From an uncultured bacterium (lineage in GTDB: Bacteria > Verrucomicrobiota > Kiritimatiellia > PWTM01): 64,000 nt of DNA. How positions within the stretch are numbered: the first letter of the stretch is position 1; every line of letters starts with the position of its first letter. Under the pieces are notes generated by a model. The model was not told the DNA's origin. It worked only from the letters and a program-made list of their open reading frames with translations, and ran no database searches. Location: NCBI GenBank assembly GCA_938010045.1, contig CALLFZ010000003.1, positions 124,001 to 188,000 on the forward strand, read 5' to 3'. Of the stretch, positions 19,450 to 29,582 are shown in pieces. The position numbers and the translations under genes were made by a program.

Positions 19450-21783
19450 TTAGACGCTGCGTGGCCGGCCCGCCACCCATGCCTGTCCAGCTGCGATCCC
19501 GCCGTCGTTGGGCGGAATGGCGCGGTTGACGAGAACGCGGAAGCCGTCCGCCTCCAGACGCTGTGTGGTTTCGTCGTGGAGAATCCGATTCATGAACACG
19601 CCGCCGGTGAGCGCAACGACTCCGCAGCCGGTGCGTTCGCGGCCGTACCGCGCCATCTCGGCGGCTGCCGAGGCCAGCGCCTCATGCACGGCGCGGGCCA
19701 TCGCGGCAGCATCTGCGACGCCGCGGCCGAGTTCGAAGAGGTCCGCGAAGAGTGGTGCCCAGTCCACCACGAGCCGGCCGTCCTTCTCCTCCGCGCGCCA
19801 CCACGCCCCGGCGGGCGTGGCGGAACGGGCGGCGCGTGCGGCCAGACCCTCAAGGCGGATCGCGGTTTGGCCCTCGTAGGTCACGCGGCGCGGCGCGACG
19901 CCCAGCGCCGCGGCGACTGAGTCGAACACGCGGCCGGCCGCATGCGTGAGCGGGGCGAGGGGTGTGCTGGCGGCCGACCGGCTCCAGATCTCGAGTTCGG
20001 CATCGGTCAGCTCCAGCGCGCGCCGCCACTGCTCGCCGGGCCGCAGCCCCATCGCGGCCCAGCGCGCGATAATCTGGCGGCGCGGATCAAGGACCGCAGC
20101 GTCGCCGCCGGGCAGTGGGGCGGGCGCGAATGTTGCAAGGCGTTCGAAGCGAGCCGCATCGGGCAGCCAGATCAGCTCGGCACCCCAAATCCGGCCGTCC
20201 GGCCCCAGCCCCGTACCATCCCACGCCAGCGCGAGCAACCGCTCCTCGCCGTGCTCCGCCATCACCGAGGCCGCGTGGGCATGATGGTGCTGCACCTCGA
20301 CGAGCTCGGCGCCGAGACGCACGGCCATCTCGCGGCCGAGCCGCGTTGAGTGGTAGTCCGGATGAAGATCCACCGCGACGGCAGCGGGCACGATGCCGAG
20401 GAAGCGGGGCAGGTGCTCGGCGACGAGCCGCAGATGTTCCACGGCGTCGGGGTCGTCCAGGTCGCCGATGTGCGGTGAGAGATGGAGCTCCTGGCCGTCC
20501 GCGACGGCGATCGCGTTCTTCAATTCTGCGCCCATCGCGAGCACGGCGCGCCGCAACGGTCGAGCCACCGCGAACGGCCGTGGCGCCAACCCGCGCGCGC
20601 GCCGCCAAAGCTGCGGACGGCCCGAGCGGATCGCGACCAGCGAATCGTCCGCTCGGAATCGGATTTCGCGATCATGCAGCAGGAACAGGTCCGCGACAGC
20701 GCCCAGTTCCCGGAGTGCCTCCTCGTTGCCGAGGCAGATGGGCGCTCCGCTGCGGTTGCCGCTGGTCATGATGAGCGCGTCGAACCGCGGCGCCGGATCG
20801 CCCGCGAGCGGCTCGGCCAGCAGCCATTGGAGTGGCGTCACGGGCAGCATTACGCCGAGGGTGTGCGCGTCGGGTGAAATCACGTCCACGGGCAATGGCG
20901 GATTGGGCTTTGGATCGAGGATTACGATCGGCGCCTCGGCGGAGCAGAGTAGTTCTTCGGCGGCGGGCGGTACTTCGCAGATCCGCCGCACGGTCTCGAT
21001 TGAGCGCGCCATTACCGCGAAGGGTTTCGAGGGCCGCCGTTTCCGCTCCCTGAGCCGAAGGATCGCCGCGCGGTTCGTCGCATCGGCGGCCAGCAGAAAG
21101 CCGCCTAAGCCCCGCAGCGCGACGATGCCGCCTGCCGCAAGGACCGCGCGCGCACGGCGAATTGGGTCGCCTTCGAGCGGCCGGCCCGCGGAATCCGTTG
21201 CCCAAAGCCGCGGGCCACAGCAGGGGCAGGCGATGCTTTCGGCGTGATAGCGGCGCGAGGCGGGGTCCTCATATTCGCGCCGGCAATCGTCGCAGAGCGG
21301 GAAGACGGCCATCGTCGTTCGCTCGCGGTCGTAGGGCGTGTCGAGGATGACGGTATAGCGCGGACCGCAATCGCAACAGGTGGTGAACGCGTAGCCGTAG
21401 CGCCGGTCGGCGGGGTCCATCACCTCGGCGCGGCAGGCCGGACACATGGCCAAATCCGGCGGCACCCGTGGACGCGCGACGGTCGCGCTCTCGCTCTCCT
21501 CGATCCGAAAATCGGCTGCCGCTTCCTCGGCACGAATCGGTTCGCGCCGGATTCGCACCACGCGCTCGATGCGCGCGCGGGGTGGCGCGTGTCGCTCGAG
21601 CGAGGCAATGAACTCCTCGACCCGCTCCGCCGGACCTTCCAGGACCAGCCGCACGGTTCCGCGCTGGTTGGCCACGCTCCCGCGCAGGCCCGCCGCGCGC
21701 GCGCAGCGGGCGATCGTGGGACGAAAGCCCACCCCCTGCACGGTGCCCGAGATGTCGAGAACTTCTCGCGTCCAGCCGTTCAT
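19450..21783 (-). CDS. hypF: carbamoyltransferase HypF
   Basis: Acylphosphatase domain (ISGTVQGVGFRPTIARCA), CPACRAEVMDP / CCDCGPRYT zinc fingers, YrdC-like and Kae1-like domains (VEVQHHHAHAASVMAEHG). Confidence 0.95.
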   Translation of the reverse strand: MNGWTREVLDISGTVQGVGFRPTIARCARAAGLRGSVANQRGTVRLVLEGPAERVEEFIASLERHAPPRARIERVVRIRREPIRAEEAAADFRIEESESATVARPRVPPDLAMCPACRAEVMDPADRRYGYAFTTCCDCGPRYTVILDTPYDRERTTMAVFPLCDDCRREYEDPASRRYHAESIACPCCGPRLWATDSAGRPLEGDPIRRARAVLAAGGIVALRGLGGFLLAADATNRAAILRLRERKRRPSKPFAVMARSIETVRRICEVPPAAEELLCSAEAPIVILDPKPNPPLPVDVISPDAHTLGVMLPVTPLQWLLAEPLAGDPAPRFDALIMTSGNRSGAPICLGNEEALRELGAVADLFLLHDREIRFRADDSLVAIRSGRPQLWRRARGLAPRPFAVARPLRRAVLAMGAELKNAIAVADGQELHLSPHIGDLDDPDAVEHLRLVAEHLPRFLGIVPAAVAVDLHPDYHSTRLGREMAVRLGAELVEVQHHHAHAASVMAEHGEERLLALAWDGTGLGPDGRIWGAELIWLPDAARFERLATFAPAPLPGGDAAVLDPRRQIIARWAAMGLRPGEQWRRALELTDAELEIWSRSAASTPLAPLTHAAGRVFDSVAAALGVAPRRVTYEGQTAIRLEGLAARAARSATPAGAWWRAEEKDGRLVVDWAPLFADLFELGRGVADAAAMARAVHEALASAAAEMARYGRERTGCGVVALTGGVFMNRILHDETTQRLEADGFRVLVNRAIPPNDGGIAAGQAWVAGRPRSV

Positions 21784-21850
21784 GCGGTCGAGAGAGCGAC
21801 GCGCGGCGGCCAGCCGGCGCGCAGCGGCGATCCGCGCCGGTCGGCCGTGT

Positions 21851-22258
21851 TCACGCCAGCCCCGGCGAGGGCGGCTGGCTGATCCGCTGCACCAGGAGCG
21901 GGAAGCGGATCTTGAGATCGCCGTCGAGCAGCACTTCTACCCAATGCGGCCCCTCAGTCTGGATCATTTTGTTCACGAAGACTTCGACGTTCGTGGCGGT
22001 GGCCTGGGGATTCGGCAGATGGAACGGGATTGGCTGGCCCTCCATCACGACGGTCGTCTGATCGGGGGCGAGGATCCGCGTCCGCTGATGAAACGCGCCC
22101 TCGCCGCTGCACCAGCGGGTGACGACAAACATGCGCGGGTACACGAACGGAAACGTCGCGGAACCGACGACATCGAACAATCCGATGAGGATGAATTTGC
22201 CGTTCCGTTCCTGCCGGACGTCGTCGCAGAGCAAACAGGCCTGCAGATCGGGCAGCAT
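21851..22258 (-). CDS. DUF6941-like conserved protein
   Basis: MLPDLQACLLCDDVRQERNGKFILIGLFDVVGSATFPFVYPRMFVVTRW; family name from memory. Confidence 0.6.
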   Translation of the reverse strand: MLPDLQACLLCDDVRQERNGKFILIGLFDVVGSATFPFVYPRMFVVTRWCSGEGAFHQRTRILAPDQTTVVMEGQPIPFHLPNPQATATNVEVFVNKMIQTEGPHWVEVLLDGDLKIRFPLLVQRISQPPSPGLA

Positions 22259-22301
22259 CGCATCGGGCTCCGGAGGTGCGCAGCCCCTCAGATGGCTCCT
22301 C

Positions 22302-23552
22302 TTAGCCGGCGTCTTTTCGCGCCGCCGCCTCGCCGTACTTGAGCACACCTTGCAAGGTCGTGGCCGCCGCGGAGATCTGGGGATCCTCCGCGGGGGAGGG
22401 GGCGGAGGCGGTTTCCCGCGCGAGCTGGCGGGGATTCCACGGAACGAGAATGTCGGGTTCAATGCCCAACTCGTGAATCATCCGGCGGTTCGGCGTGTAA
22501 TACCGCGCTGTGGTCAGCCGCAGCGCGGATCCATCCGTCAGCGGGAGCAGCGACTGGACCGACCCTTTGCCAAACGAGCGTTCGCCAATCAACACGGCAC
22601 GCCGGTGGTCCTGAAGACAGCCGGCGACCACCTCGGAGGCGCTCGCGCTGCCTTCATTAATGAGCACGGACATCGGCCACGTGTAGACTTTTGGAGCGGA
22701 CCGCGTGAGGAAGGTCTGGCGCTGCCGCTCATCCCGTCCCTGCGTGATCAGCACCATCCGGCCACGTGGCAGAAACCGGCTGCAGACGTCCACGGCGCTT
22801 TCGAGCAGCCCGCCGGGGTTGTTGCGCACGTCGAGAATCAGCGCGCGCGCGCCCTCGCGCTCGAGCCGCGAGAGCGCGCGGTCGAGCATCTGCGCAGTCC
22901 GCGCGTCGAACTGCGTGATCCGTACGTAGCCGATACCGCCTTCGAGGACGCGGGTCTGCTCCACGCTGTCCACTTCGATCACGGCGCGCTGGAGCACCAG
23001 CTCGATCGGATCGGTGCGTCCCGCCTTCAGCACCTTGATGCGCACAGTGGTGCCGGGCGGCCCGCGCATCAGCCGCACGGCTTCGGCCAGCGTCATATCC
23101 TCGGTACTTTGGCCGTTGATTTCGACGAGACGGTCACCGCCGCGTAGGCCGGCCTTCGCGCCGGGTGTGCCGTCAATCGGAGAAATCACCACGAGCGCCC
23201 CCTCGCGCAGGCCGACCACCAGCCCCACGCCGCCGAACTCGCCCTCCGTGTCCTCCTGCATCGCGCGGAATTCTTCGGGGGTCAAGAACTCGGAGTACTC
23301 GTCGAGCGACGACATCACGCCCCGCAGTGCGCCGCGAATGAGGTCGGCATAGGAGGTCCGCGCTCCGTCGACGTAGTGCCGGCGGACGTGCAGCAGCACT
23401 TCGGCGAGCCGCGCGATATTCGCGTAGGGATCATCCGGGGACGCGTTGGTCTCAGCCGGTCGGACCGAGACCGGCGCCGACCGCGCCCAAACCGCGGTGA
23501 GTGCCAGGGCCGTCGCGGCCAGTCGCATCCTCGATGGTCGGAACGTCCTCAT
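22302..23552 (-). CDS. S41 family C-terminal processing peptidase (CtpA-like)
   Basis: PDZ domain (GGVGLVVGLREGALVVISPIDGTPGAKAGLRGGDRLVEING); SASEVVAGCLQDHRRAVLIGERSFGKGSVQ catalytic Ser/Lys region. Confidence 0.93.
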   Translation of the reverse strand: MRTFRPSRMRLAATALALTAVWARSAPVSVRPAETNASPDDPYANIARLAEVLLHVRRHYVDGARTSYADLIRGALRGVMSSLDEYSEFLTPEEFRAMQEDTEGEFGGVGLVVGLREGALVVISPIDGTPGAKAGLRGGDRLVEINGQSTEDMTLAEAVRLMRGPPGTTVRIKVLKAGRTDPIELVLQRAVIEVDSVEQTRVLEGGIGYVRITQFDARTAQMLDRALSRLEREGARALILDVRNNPGGLLESAVDVCSRFLPRGRMVLITQGRDERQRQTFLTRSAPKVYTWPMSVLINEGSASASEVVAGCLQDHRRAVLIGERSFGKGSVQSLLPLTDGSALRLTTARYYTPNRRMIHELGIEPDILVPWNPRQLARETASAPSPAEDPQISAAATTLQGVLKYGEAAARKDAG

Positions 23553-25026
23553 CACCGAACAGTATCGCGCCGAACACGCCCGCCCGCAAACCTCCGGGCG
23601 CGCGCCTCCTGCGGCCTCGGCACGCCGGCCAGCGCCAGCCAGGCCTGCGAGGCCCACGAAATCTGTCGCGATTCGCCGCTCACAAATCGGCCAAGCCGCT
23701 CGTCCCGAAGCTCCCGCCGCGCCGCTGTGACCATGCGCTCGATCGCGAGGGGCAAAAACGGCACGTCGCGCTCGCGCCCGAGTCGCCGCGCCAGCTCAAG
23801 CGTTGCGCGCAACCCGTACAGGATCGTTCCCGGCCCCGCCGCTTGGCGGTCCAGCTTGCGATCCCAGTCCACGAAGAGCCACCAGTTGCCCGGATCGCGG
23901 AACAGGCCGTCCGGCCCGACCGGTTCGAGCGTGAATTCGAGCAGCCGCACCACCATTGGCCAGAGCTCCTCCGCCGTATCGCGGTCGCCGGAGGCCACGA
24001 GGTCGTCGAGCACCGTCGGCGCGAACAGCGCGGTGTAGTCGAGGATGTTGTGGCGACTGCGTACCGGCGCGGGCCGCTCGAAGAGGCACGTCGCCACGAG
24101 CCCCCGGTCGGTCGCGGTGCCCGCGTGCAGGTAGATGCAGGTAAAGGCAGCGCCGAACCCGATCGAAGTTTCGAAAGGTCGCGTAGTTCGCGAGCGCCTG
24201 CAAGCGCAGATCGCCCAGCCAGAGGCGGCAGTCGCGCTTCGGGCCGTCCTCGAACACCGTCGGCATACAGTTGCGGAGAGTGCGCCGCGCGATGTCGTCG
24301 AGACGCCGCTGCGGTTCGCTCAGTCCTGCCGGCGGCGGCGGCGCGCGCGTCTCGTCGGCCGCGGTCACCGCCTCGACGCGCGGCGCGCGAACGATCACGG
24401 GAGCATGCGGGCTGCTGGCCACCACCTCGACACGCACGTAGCGGAACGCATACCGCCGAGGAAACCGCACCTCGGCCGGCGTGTCATCGACGTGGATGAC
24501 TTCGTCCTGCAACCACGATCGCGCGAGCGTGCCCGGATAGGGATCGAACGGCTCTCCGAGCTCGGCGGGCGTCTCCGCGAAGACGGCGCGCAATCGGACG
24601 GGCGCGTCAATCGGATGCGCCGCTGGCATGATTGAGACGGCGAAGTAACCGACCCCATGCTCGCCGAAGTCAAGCGCGAATTCGTCGCCCGGCTGTACCG
24701 GCCGCCGATCGAGCTCGGTAAGGATCGCCCGTCCTCTCCACCCGCCAGCCCTGGAATGCGGCGGCATGCGCGACCGGCCTCACCAGCGCGCGTGGTTCGA
24801 CCAGACGGCGGCGCAGCTCCGGTTGCAGGGCCTCCGCGCGCTCGAGCCAGCGCGGCCGCGCCTCCAACACGCGCGCTTGCCACGGCGCGAATCACCTTGC
24901 GGGCTCCACACCGAGCTCCCTCAGCAAGGAGGGCCGTCCGTCCGGCGCCAGCGGCCCTGCGCCCGCTGCCCCCACGCCGACGAGCGCAACCAGCACACCG
25001 AGTGTGCAGACCTGTTGGCCCTGCAT
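23552..25026 (-). pseudogene. degraded six-hairpin glycosidase, GH78/alpha-L-rhamnosidase-like
   Basis: Protein-like sequence continues across an in-frame TGA near 24892 and two frame changes (near 24740 and 24140): MQGQQVCTLGVLVALVG… / LEARPRWLERAEALQ… / AILTELDRRPVQPGDEFALDFGEHGVGYF…KRDCRLWLGDLRLQALANYATFRNFD / …IYLHAGTATDRGLVATCLFERP…. Confidence 0.7.
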
Positions 25027-25028
25027 GT

Positions 25029-25973
25029 TCAATCTGCCCTGCGGCGCTGCTGCTCGAGGAACCGCAACAACCGTCCGAGCATCTCGACGCCGGCCATGAT
25101 CACGCCCCGCGCGCGCGCCGCCGCCGCGGGCCGCTCGTAGATCGCCTCGATTTCCATCGGCCGGCCGGCGTCGAAGTCCAGCTTCATGCTCGGCGCGTAG
25201 GGCACCATCTGATCGGTGAGCTCGAACATGTGATCGAGGAACGAGTCCGGGATTTCGCGCCCCCACGCGCGCGCGCCGGCCTGCAGTTCCCGCATCAGCG
25301 AACGGGCCAGCTCGCGCGTCGCCATCGTTTCGACCAGTGCGCGCGTGTTCGTGTCGAGCACGACGCAGAGGCCGCTGAAGGGTACGTTCCAGATCAGTTT
25401 TTTCCAGCGCGCCTCGAGCAAGTCCGGCGCCGCCTCGGTTTCGATGCCGGCGCCAGCCAGGTCCTCCGCTACCGCACGCACTGCCGCTGCGAGCTCCGGC
25501 GCCGATGCGCTCGCGGGGTGCCCCGCGATCGTCACCTTCCCGTAGTCCAGATGCCGGATGTGCGCCGGACCGACGCGCTGACTACACAAAAAGCAGAGGC
25601 CACCGAGCACCGGATGACCGGGCACCGCCGCCATCGCCTCCTCCTCCACGCCGAGGCCGTTCTGCATCATCAGCACCGCCGCGCCCGGCCGTTGAGACGC
25701 CGGCGGCAGCCACCGGGGCAGGTCGGCGTTTCCTGTCGTTTTGATCGCAACGGCAATGATATCGGCCGGCGGAAGATCCTCGGGTCGCTCGAACGCAGCC
25801 GGCGAGGGAATCCGCCAGACCTCACCGCGACGTTCCACGACCAGGCCGTGTTCTCGCCATGCCTGGGCGCCGCGGCGCAAAAGCCAGCGTACTGGATGAC
25901 CTGCGCGAGCGAGCGCGGCGCCGTAGTACCCCGCGACGCCGCCGCCCCCAATGAATGTCCAGGCACGCTTCAC
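25029..25973 (-). CDS. 2-dehydropantoate 2-reductase-like (ApbA/PanE family)
   Basis: TFIGGGGVAGYYGAALARAGHPVRWLLR; VLMMQNGLGVEE; ARWKKLIWNVPFSGLCVVL; GTG start overlaps the upstream gene by 4 nt. Confidence 0.85.
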   Translation of the reverse strand: MKRAWTFIGGGGVAGYYGAALARAGHPVRWLLRRGAQAWREHGLVVERRGEVWRIPSPAAFERPEDLPPADIIAVAIKTTGNADLPRWLPPASQRPGAAVLMMQNGLGVEEEAMAAVPGHPVLGGLCFLCSQRVGPAHIRHLDYGKVTIAGHPASASAPELAAAVRAVAEDLAGAGIETEAAPDLLEARWKKLIWNVPFSGLCVVLDTNTRALVETMATRELARSLMRELQAGARAWGREIPDSFLDHMFELTDQMVPYAPSMKLDFDAGRPMEIEAIYERPAAAARARGVIMAGVEMLGRLLRFLEQQRRRAD

Positions 25974-26884
25974 GACGATGAAGCGCGCCGCCGCATCCAC
26001 TCGTCCGCGCGGGCTCGCATCGCGCGAATGTGCGCGGGCGTCGTGCCGCAGCAGCCCCCAACGATCCCCGCGCCCGCCTCGACCAACCGCGGCAGCCAGG
26101 CGGCAAGCTCCTCCGGTCCGTCCGGCCAGGTCTGGCATCCCTGCACCAGCGTCGGCCGGCCGGCATTCGGCTGCACAAGGATGGGCACCGAGGGCTCCGC
26201 GGCGCGGATGGCCTGCACGATGGCCAGCGCCGCCTCTCCGCCCGCCACGCAGTTCGCGCCGACGATGTCCGCCCCCGCCTCGAGCGCCGCGCGGGCGGCC
26301 TCCGCGGGATCGTTCCCCATCATGGTGCGGTACTCGCCCACCGAGGCCGGCGAGAATGTGAACGTGCAGATGACCTCGCGCGCGCCGGCCGCCCGCGCCG
26401 CGCGCACCGCGATCGCGGCCTCGTCGGTCGCGCTCATCGTTTCGACGCAGATCGCGTCCGCCCCGCCCCGCAGCAGCGCGGCGGCCTGCTCCGCAAACGC
26501 ATCGAACAGCTCCGCCTCGCTCACATCCCCCATCATCAGTAATCGCCCGCTCGGTCCCACCGAACCGGCCACCCACCGGCCGTCCCCGGCCGCCTCGCGC
26601 GATATGCGAGCGGCCGCTTCGTTGAACTCGGGAGCGCGCGCTGCCAGTCCGTGATCGCCAAGCCGAATGCGGTTGCCGCCGAAACTGTTCGTCTCGATCA
26701 CGTCGGCGCCCGCCTCGATATACGCGCGAGCGACGCCGCCCACGAGCGCCGGCTGCTCGAGGCACCAGCGCTCGGGGCACTCACCCGGTGGCAATCCGAG
26801 CGCCTGAAGCTGAGTGCCCCACGCGCCGTCGCCCACCAGAATCCGGCCGGTGGCGACCACCTCGCTCAATTTCGCCCGTGTCAT
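25970..26884 (-). CDS. homocysteine S-methyltransferase family protein
   Basis: ILVGDGAWGTQLQALGLPPGECPERW; VIETNSFGGNRIRLGDHGL; GANCVAGGEAAL; GIVGGCCGTTPAHIRAM. Confidence 0.9.
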   Translation of the reverse strand: MTRAKLSEVVATGRILVGDGAWGTQLQALGLPPGECPERWCLEQPALVGGVARAYIEAGADVIETNSFGGNRIRLGDHGLAARAPEFNEAAARISREAAGDGRWVAGSVGPSGRLLMMGDVSEAELFDAFAEQAAALLRGGADAICVETMSATDEAAIAVRAARAAGAREVICTFTFSPASVGEYRTMMGNDPAEAARAALEAGADIVGANCVAGGEAALAIVQAIRAAEPSVPILVQPNAGRPTLVQGCQTWPDGPEELAAWLPRLVEAGAGIVGGCCGTTPAHIRAMRARADEWMRRRASSS

Positions 26885-27034
26885 GTGCGGCCTCCGGCTG
26901 ACCCCCGCATTCCGCTCACCACAATAGCGAACCGTCCACGAGGCGGGCAAACCATTGCGCTTCGGCTCCGTTGCACCGGGCCAGCGGCGCCAACCAGCGA
27001 GCCCGCGAGCGAGTGCCTCCGCCAGGCAAGAGTC

Positions 27035-27049
27035 GTCCAAACCTTGGAC
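27035..27049. repeat. dispersed palindrome GTCCAA-ACC-TTGGAC
   Basis: Perfect palindrome in the divergent intergenic region; second near-copy GTCCAA-AGA-TTGGAG at 27067-27081. Confidence 0.7.
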
Positions 27050-27181
27050 GTTCCCCGGCCAGTGTCGTCCAAAGATTGGAGGGGCGTGCAGGGGCCGGCT
27101 CGCGCACGGGCTCGCCGTGACCATCGTCGCGCTGATCCCCGCACTGCGCCGGCTTGACAGCCTTCCGAGCGCGCGCCCATC

Positions 27182-28510
27182 GTGACTGCGATGAGCCCTG
27201 ACGACGTCCTTATCCGCAACGCGCGGGTGTGGCCCGCCTGGGACGCTCCCCTGATCCATGATGGTTCGATCCTGATTTCGGGCGAGCGCATCGAGCGGGT
27301 GGGGCGGTTCACCGCCCGTGCCCGCACCGTGATCGACGCCGGCGGCGCGCTCGTAATGCCCGGCTTGATCCACGCCCACGTGCACCTCTGCCAGACGCTC
27401 TTTCGCGGTGCTGCAGAGGACCGCCCCCTGCTCACTTGGCTGCGCGAACGCATCTGGCCCCTGGAGGCGGCGCACGACGCGTTCACGCTGGAGGTCTCCG
27501 CCCAGCTCGGCGCGGCCGAGATGATCCGCGGTGGCACGACGGGATTCGCCTCGATGGAAACCGTGCGCGGCACCGAGGTCGTGCTCGATACGGTCGCGCG
27601 CATCGGCCTGCCGGGGATCGTCGGGCACTGTCTCATGGACGAGACCGGCGGCTACGCGCCGCTCGCGGTGCCGATCGACGACGCCCTCGCCGCCTGTGAC
27701 GCGCTACTCTCTCTGAGCCAGAGTCACCGCTGGGTGCGGCCCGGGGTCGCGCCGCGATTTGCGCTCTCGTGTTCCGAGCGGAATTTGATCGAAGCAGCCG
27801 CCTTCGCGCGCGATCGTGGGCTACGGCTGCACACGCACGCCTCCGAACAGGTTCCCGAGATCGAGTGGGTCCGCGAACGCACGGGGCGCGACAACGTGGC
27901 GTATCTGCGGGATTGCGGCGTGGCCGGCCCGGACGTGTTGCTGGCGCACTGCGTGCACGTGGACTCGGTGGAGCGCGCGATTCTGGCGGACACCGGCAGT
28001 CATGTGGTGCATTGTCCCTCGGCCAACTGGAAACTCGGCTCGGGCATCGCGCCGGTGCCGGAGATGCTTGCGGAGGGCATTTCCGTGGCCCTCGGGGCGG
28101 ACGGTGCCTCCTGCAACAATCGTCTCGACATGTTCGCCGAGATGCGGCTGGCGGGCCTGGCCCAGTCGCTTCGACGCGGACCGGGTGGGCTCCCGGCACG
28201 GGAGATCGTGCGACTCGCCACCGAGGGCGGCGCGGCGGCGCTCGGCTGGGGCGGCCACGTCGGGCGGCTCGAGCCCGGCTGGCGGGCGGATGTGATCCTG
28301 ATCGAGCTCGACGATCTCTCCGTGACACCGGCCGAGGATCCCGCCACCGCGGTGGTCTACTCGGCGCATCCGGGGTGCGTATCGCTGACGATGGCCGCCG
28401 GCCGCATCTTGTATGAAAACGGCGAGTTCACGACTCTCGATGCCGACCGCCTTCGCGCGGACGTTCGCGAGGCGCGCCGGCGTCTTCTGAGCCGGGCGGG
28501 CCTGGCCTGA
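27182..28510 (+). CDS. amidohydrolase, 5-methylthioadenosine/S-adenosylhomocysteine deaminase-like
   Basis: VMPGLIHAHVHLCQTLFRGAAEDRPLLTWLRERIWPLEA; LHTHASE; LLAHCVHVDSVE; VALGADGASCNNRLDMFAEMRLA. Confidence 0.88.
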   Translation: MTAMSPDDVLIRNARVWPAWDAPLIHDGSILISGERIERVGRFTARARTVIDAGGALVMPGLIHAHVHLCQTLFRGAAEDRPLLTWLRERIWPLEAAHDAFTLEVSAQLGAAEMIRGGTTGFASMETVRGTEVVLDTVARIGLPGIVGHCLMDETGGYAPLAVPIDDALAACDALLSLSQSHRWVRPGVAPRFALSCSERNLIEAAAFARDRGLRLHTHASEQVPEIEWVRERTGRDNVAYLRDCGVAGPDVLLAHCVHVDSVERAILADTGSHVVHCPSANWKLGSGIAPVPEMLAEGISVALGADGASCNNRLDMFAEMRLAGLAQSLRRGPGGLPAREIVRLATEGGAAALGWGGHVGRLEPGWRADVILIELDDLSVTPAEDPATAVVYSAHPGCVSLTMAAGRILYENGEFTTLDADRLRADVREARRRLLSRAGLA

Positions 28511-28658
28511 ACGCCGTGCGCCGTTGTCGCCGCCGCCGGTGTGTTCCCCGTAGTCCCACGCATGTGGAGTGACCGTCGGGGCCCGCCGCCGGCGGCGGCA
28601 ACCGCCGGGTTCTCGCCGCGGTCGAGCCCCCCGGTTGTGGAAGGTGAGGCGTCCGTGT

Positions 28659-29582
28659 TCAGCGGCCGGCGGGGGTGGGCCGCGCCGGTTCGGTCGGCGG
28701 GTTCGTGCCGGCGGGGCGCACACTCATCCAGGCGCGGCGGAAGGCTTCGGCGCGCATTTCGGCGACCTCTCGGGCAGCGCGTTCACGCTGCAGTTCGTCC
28801 CGAAGTGTTGGCTCGCGTTCGGCGGTTCCCGCCGGGAGCGCGGCGGCGCGGGCGGCGTCGCGCGCGCGCAGCCGCTGTTCCAGCTCATCGAGCCTCGACC
28901 GCGTTTGGCGCAATTCCTCACGTAGGCGGTCGCGCTCGGTTTCTGCGCCCACGCGGTGCTCTTCCGAAAGCTCGTATAGCGACTGCCATGTCTTCTTTTC
29001 GGCGGCGAACATTTCGTGGAGCCGGCGGATCTCCTCGGGTTGCGCGGCGGCGGTGGGTGGCGGCGGGGCGCGGGGCGACGCCTCGCGGGCGGCGGCCTCC
29101 AGCTCGGCGACCTTCCGGCGCAGCTCAGCCAGCTCGCGGGTGCGCTCTTCGAGGAGCGCCCGTACTTCGCGCATGCCGCCCACTCCTTCGGCGGGCGGCG
29201 CGGCGGCGAGCCGGGCCTCGAGTGCCCGAATGCGCGCCGCATCCTCACGGGCCTGGCGCACAAGCCCTTCGCGCTCGGCTTCGGCGGCCGCCGCGACGCG
29301 GGAGACCGCCGCGAGACGCGCGTTGGCCTCGTCGAGGCGGCGGCGCAGCGATTCGTTTTCGGAGCGCCGGCGCTCGAGCTCTTCGGACAACTCGCGGGCT
29401 CGGTGGCGCAGCGCCGCGGCCGACTGCTCGGCGGCGGCGAGCCGATCGGCCAGCCGCGCGGCGCCGGGATCGGGCTCAACCGGTTCGTTGGCCCGCGAGA
29501 GCAGCGCGAGCGCGAGTAGGCTAGCGAGGATCGTCGCGGCGGCGGGGCTGCTATTGCGCGAGGCGCTGCTCGAGCTGCGCAT
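28659..29582 (-). CDS. exported coiled-coil protein (third of three)
   Basis: Signal peptide followed by about 200 aa of Ala/Glu/Arg heptads; overlaps the preceding gene. Confidence 0.6.
   Translation of the reverse strand: MRSSSSASRNSSPAAATILASLLALALLSRANEPVEPDPGAARLADRLAAAEQSAAALRHRARELSEELERRRSENESLRRRLDEANARLAAVSRVAAAAEAEREGLVRQAREDAARIRALEARLAAAPPAEGVGGMREVRALLEERTRELAELRRKVAELEAAAREASPRAPPPPTAAAQPEEIRRLHEMFAAEKKTWQSLYELSEEHRVGAETERDRLREELRQTRSRLDELEQRLRARDAARAAALPAGTAEREPTLRDELQRERAAREVAEMRAEAFRRAWMSVRPAGTNPPTEPARPTPAGR

Noticed and set aside
24657-26654. 665-aa plus-strand ORF
   Set aside because: Antisense to panE- and homocysteine methyltransferase-like genes, which have clear motifs.
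26885-27181. SAM or SAH riboswitch between methionine-cycle genes
   Set aside because: No consensus core of known SAM/SAH riboswitches recognised by eye; would need an Infernal scan.
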